In this document: positions 28,974-31,871 of the stretch, in pieces
Numbering within the stretch: position 1 is the stretch's first letter
Layout: every line of letters begins with the position of its first letter
Source of the DNA: a virus
Virus record (IMG/VR): IMGVR_UViG_3300042484_000240
Location: 1 to 31,871 of that record
Length of the DNA stretch: 31,871 bases
Direction: 5' to 3' (one strand)
Program-made: the position numbers and the translations under genes
Notes under the pieces: generated by a model
The model's input: only the letters and a program-made list of their open reading frames with translations
Databases searched by the model: none
Told to the model about the DNA's origin: nothing

Positions 28974-30668
28974 ATGGCAACGGAAAAACAAATATTAGCT
29001 TATGAGATTACACTCGAAGCGGCAAAAGCAGAGGGTTCAGTAGGTAAATTTAAAAAGGAATTAAAAGATGCCAATAACGAATTGCAATATATGGCAGAGA
29101 GGTTTGGTGAAACTTCTATTGAAGCACAAATCGCAGCAAAAAAAGTTGCAACATTAAAGGATGCAATTGGAGATGCAAAAGCAGTAGCAGATTCATTTAG
29201 TCCTGATAAAAAGTTTGTTGCATTAGGTGGTGCTTTACAAGGTGCAGTTGCTGGATTTAGTAGTTTGCAGGGCGTTATGGGATTATTTGGTGCGGAAAGT
29301 AAGGATGTAGAAAAGATGATTTTAAAAGTTCAAAGTGCAATGGCTTTGCAACAAGGAATAAGTGGCGTAATTGGTGCAATGGATAGCTTTAAATTATTAG
29401 GTGCTGAAGTAGTAAAGAGCAATTTATTTTTAACTATTAATAATTCAGTTACTGCCATATCAAGTGGTTTAATGAAATTGTTTGGGATATCAGTTGATAC
29501 AACATCAATGTCATTTAAGCTACTTAAAGGTGCTATTGCAGCAACTGGGATAGGTTTATTAATTATCGCAGTTGGAGAGTTAGTAAGTAAATTTCAAGAA
29601 TGGTCACAAGCAGCGGAAAATGCAGCAAAAAAACAAAAAGATTTTGATGCAGCACAAGTTCAATCTTCAAAAGATGCGGTGGCTTCCGTTACACACAGAT
29701 TATTATTAGAAAAAAATCTTGCAGTTTCAAAAGCTACTACTGAAGAACAAAAATTTAAAATTGAACAAGACTTTAAACGGAAATCAATAATTCTTTTACA
29801 ACAACATTATGAGAAAACAAAAGGATTAAATGATAAAGAATCAGAAAGTGCAATTGGTACAATACAAGATATAAATAATGCTGGGCAAGTTGCAGCAGAA
29901 AATGAAAAACAAAGGGTAATAAAAGATAATAAAGAAAAAGCAAAAGAAAGTGCAAGATTAGAAAAAGAAAAAAAAGAAAAACAACAAGCAGCAACTGATA
30001 AATATTTTGAAGATGCAAGAAAGCAAGGCGCAAAAGATTTAGAAATAGCAGCAGCAAAAACAAAAGACCAAGATGAACAAATAAAAAAAGATGAATTACT
30101 AGCAGCATCAAAAGTTACAATTAGTTCAAATGCTGCATTTGCTGTAAGAGATGCCACTAAAATGTCAGTTGAACAAACTAATGAACTAAATAAAAAATAT
30201 AATGATATTGATTTAGCTGATGCAAAAATATTACAAGATGCAAAAGTAAAAGCAACAGTTGATACTTTAAATATTGTAGGAGATATTCTAGGAAAGGAAA
30301 GCGCAGCAGGAAAAGCAATAGCGATTAGTAGTGCGTTAATAAATACATATTTAGGTATATCAGCAGGGGTTAAACTTGGATACCCAGCAGCTATCCCAGC
30401 AGTATTGGCGGCAGCAGCAACAGGATTTAAAGCAGTTAAAAACATCATAGGTACTAAATTACCAAAGGGTGGTGGGGGAGGTGGTAGCGTTCCATCAATG
30501 GGCAGTATGGAAGCACCGATTAAACCACAAACACAAACTACAACATTATCAACTGCATCAATTAACCAAATAGGTGTAGCAAGTTCAAGGGCATTTGTAT
30601 TGGAAACCGATGTTACTAATAATCAAGAAAGGATACAAAGATTAAATAGGGCGGCAAGGATAAATTAA
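28974..30668 (+). CDS. Tape measure protein
   Basis: 564 aa. An N-terminal helical, coiled-coil region (EGSVGKFKKELKDANNELQY onward) leads to hydrophobic segments (FVALGGALQGAVAGFSSLQG; GAIAATGIGLLIIAVGELVS), then a long charged helix rich in Lys, Gln and Glu (about 210-400), and another hydrophobic stretch ending in GGGGGSVPSMGS. That is the usual tape-measure architecture. At roughly 0.15 nm per residue the tail would be about 85 nm, so a siphovirus-like morphology is likely. Confidence 0.88.
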   Translation: MATEKQILAYEITLEAAKAEGSVGKFKKELKDANNELQYMAERFGETSIEAQIAAKKVATLKDAIGDAKAVADSFSPDKKFVALGGALQGAVAGFSSLQGVMGLFGAESKDVEKMILKVQSAMALQQGISGVIGAMDSFKLLGAEVVKSNLFLTINNSVTAISSGLMKLFGISVDTTSMSFKLLKGAIAATGIGLLIIAVGELVSKFQEWSQAAENAAKKQKDFDAAQVQSSKDAVASVTHRLLLEKNLAVSKATTEEQKFKIEQDFKRKSIILLQQHYEKTKGLNDKESESAIGTIQDINNAGQVAAENEKQRVIKDNKEKAKESARLEKEKKEKQQAATDKYFEDARKQGAKDLEIAAAKTKDQDEQIKKDELLAASKVTISSNAAFAVRDATKMSVEQTNELNKKYNDIDLADAKILQDAKVKATVDTLNIVGDILGKESAAGKAIAISSALINTYLGISAGVKLGYPAAIPAVLAAAATGFKAVKNIIGTKLPKGGGGGGSVPSMGSMEAPIKPQTQTTTLSTASINQIGVASSRAFVLETDVTNNQERIQRLNRAARIN

Positions 30669-30698
30669 ACAACTAATTTTAAATTATATATTATAAAT

Positions 30699-31286
30699 AT
30701 GAAATTGCCTATTTACGATTTAATAATTAATCAGGATGAGAATAACGATGCAGAGGTTTCATTCGTGGCTTTGGTTGACGCACCTGCAATTAAAAAAGAA
30801 TTTCTTGCATTTAATGAGGAAGAAAGATTAACATTTGCTATCCAATCCGAAAGCGAACATATCATCACAGGACCATTAATGATTCCACAACAATTAATTT
30901 ATAGAAATTCAGAACAATTCGGAGAACACTATGTAAAGTTTTCAGTTGATACCATCAAACAGATAGCAATTAAGTTTAGCAAAAAGGGATATCAAAAAAA
31001 CGTTAACCTTATGCATGAGGCAAATATGCAAGTGGAAGGGGTAACAATGTTTGAAAGTTTTATAAGCGATTCTAAGCGTGGTATAAAACCGATGGAAGCA
31101 TTTAAAGACTTACCTGATGGAACTTGGTTTGGTAGCTTCTACGTTGAAAATATGAAGGTATGGGAATTAGTAAAGTCAGGCGAAGTAAAGGGATTTAGCG
31201 TTGAGGGGATGTTTGATTATGAAGCACCATTAAGCGAAGACCAAAAACAACTAGCAGAATTAAGAGAAATTTTAAACAGTTTTTAA
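30699..31286 (+). CDS. Prohead protease (XkdF-like)
   Basis: 195 aa. The opening LPIYDLIINQDENNDAEVSF, with VALVDAPAIKKEF, the His of NLMHEANM (His106) and the Ser of VKGFSVEGMF (Ser167) match the XkdF-like serine protease group of capsid maturation proteases, which share the herpes-assemblin-type fold. It cleaves the scaffold and perhaps the capsid protein during head maturation. The scaffold-like gene follows after 19 bases. A third catalytic residue was not located with certainty. Confidence 0.8.
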   Translation: MKLPIYDLIINQDENNDAEVSFVALVDAPAIKKEFLAFNEEERLTFAIQSESEHIITGPLMIPQQLIYRNSEQFGEHYVKFSVDTIKQIAIKFSKKGYQKNVNLMHEANMQVEGVTMFESFISDSKRGIKPMEAFKDLPDGTWFGSFYVENMKVWELVKSGEVKGFSVEGMFDYEAPLSEDQKQLAELREILNSF

Positions 31287-31305
31287 AAATCAATATAATA
31301 GTAAT

Positions 31306-31860
31306 ATGGAAGCAAAAGAAATTTTACAAAAAGTAAAGCAATATTTTAACGAATTAGCTGCTGCCCCTGAAGTTATGGCTGCACCAATTGCAGAACCTAC
31401 CGAATACGAATTAAAGGATGGCGGTAAAGTCATGATTGATGTTCTTGAAGTTGGTGGTATTGTAATGATTGATGGTAGTGCTGCATTAGCAGGCGAAGCC
31501 GAATTAGCAGATGGTACAAAAATGACTATCGGAGATAACGGAGTTATTACTGCAATATCAATGCCTGAAGAACCAATGGAAGAACCTATTGTTGAAGATA
31601 TGAACACAAAGTTTGCAGCATTTGAAACATTGACAAGCGAAAAATTTGCTAACTATGAAATTAAGTTTTCTGCATACGAACAACGTTTTGCTGATTACGA
31701 GGTTAAAATGAAGAAAGCAAATAAAGTAATTGACGAACTTTTAAAATTATCAACTTTACTAGTGGAAGCACCAGTACAAGCACCTGATAGTTCAGTAAGA
31801 ACATCAAACACTTTTAAAGATGTAGAAGAAAAAAGAACACTAAATATTTTATTTAACTAA
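31306..31860 (+). CDS. Scaffold-like protein upstream of the capsid gene
   Basis: 184 aa. The protein is acidic and has alanine-rich N-terminal helices, a central beta repeat region (VEYEL-type: EYELKDGGKVMIDVLEVGG; AELADGTKMTIGDNGV) and a long C-terminal coiled coil (TSEKFANYEIKFSAYEQRFA; DYEVKMKKANKVIDELLKLS). I recognise this beta-plus-coiled-coil architecture from Bacteroidota phages, where it lies between prohead protease and major capsid gene. A scaffold role follows. The window ends 11 bases after its stop, where the capsid gene would begin. Confidence 0.65.
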   Translation: MEAKEILQKVKQYFNELAAAPEVMAAPIAEPTEYELKDGGKVMIDVLEVGGIVMIDGSAALAGEAELADGTKMTIGDNGVITAISMPEEPMEEPIVEDMNTKFAAFETLTSEKFANYEIKFSAYEQRFADYEVKMKKANKVIDELLKLSTLLVEAPVQAPDSSVRTSNTFKDVEEKRTLNILFN

Positions 31861-31871
31861 ACAATTATAAA

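Noticed and set aside
29807-30448. Long minus-strand ORF of 213 codons
   Set aside because: It is a shadow of the lysine- and glutamine-rich helix of the tape measure gene and is almost pure Phe/Ser/Ala/Leu.
1-31871. tRNA genes, CRISPR array, integrase, transposase
   Set aside because: Read through on both strands: no cloverleaf with a CCA-type acceptor end, no spacer-repeat array with regular spacing and no integrase or transposase motif could be found.
1-31871. Alternative genetic code (stop reassignment), suggested by the in-frame TAA at 13685
   Set aside because: All other genes end cleanly at TAA, TAG or TGA with intact motifs before and a tightly placed start of the next gene after, so standard code 11 holds.

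Overview
The window is part of a tailed double-stranded DNA bacteriophage (Caudoviricetes) that infects a member of the Bacteroidota, probably a Flavobacteriia, Chitinophagia or Sphingobacteriia host. Supporting signs are the AT-rich sequence, all genes on the + strand and tightly overlapped, TAnnTTTG-type promoter boxes, almost no Shine-Dalgarno sequences, and signal peptides ending in KAQ or FAQ. The protein families (DUF4373-type replication protein, ERF/YqaJ recombination pair, tail fibre with SLSNRIN-type repeats, distinctive tail proteins) also fit phages of this phylum.

Layout. (1) 1-7574: end of a probable major capsid gene, portal with a MuF-like C-terminus, head-tail connectors, a large tail fibre and two small proteins with signal peptides. 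(2) 7574-10001: lysis block (two small membrane proteins, a candidate one-piece spanin, a GH24 endolysin), then a metallophosphoesterase and a small HExxH peptidase, closed by a terminator at about 10028. (3) 10060-14526: an early operon behind three 12-bp tandem repeats and a promoter box. It holds many very small genes, then ERF annealing protein, YqaJ exonuclease, a DnaA-C-terminus-like protein, a nonsense-broken gene, a winged-helix protein and a DUF4373 protein. (4) 14527-17173: DnaB helicase, a small gene flanked by attC-like inverted repeats, and a 635-bp mostly non-coding stretch rich in hairpins and direct repeats. (5) 17174-22906: VRR-NUC nuclease, SSB-like protein, two HNH proteins, a MazG-like fragment, then ParB-like protein, TET-associated-type glycosyltransferase, sigma-like factor, membrane protein, PD-(D/E)xK-like protein, GT-B glycosyltransferase, RGRP-motif protein and SAM methyltransferase. 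(6) 22897-31860: terminase subunits, tail assembly chaperone with a strong -1 frameshift signal, tail proteins, tape measure, prohead protease and scaffold.

How it works together. The structural genes run off the right end (protease, scaffold) and resume at the left end (tail of a capsid-like ORF, portal). The natural reading is a circularly permuted map cut at the major capsid gene, which is missing here. The early block supplies recombination and helicase-loading functions. The middle block looks like a DNA-processing and possibly DNA-modification module. The late block builds the virion.

Most notable: the unlabelled -1 frameshift in the tail chaperone, the ParB/glycosyltransferase/methyltransferase block with no visible base hydroxylase, the attC-like cassette inside a phage, the repeat-rich possible origin at 16539-17173, and the CAA-to-TAA-type break at 13685. 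Family names come from reading motifs by eye; no database search was possible.
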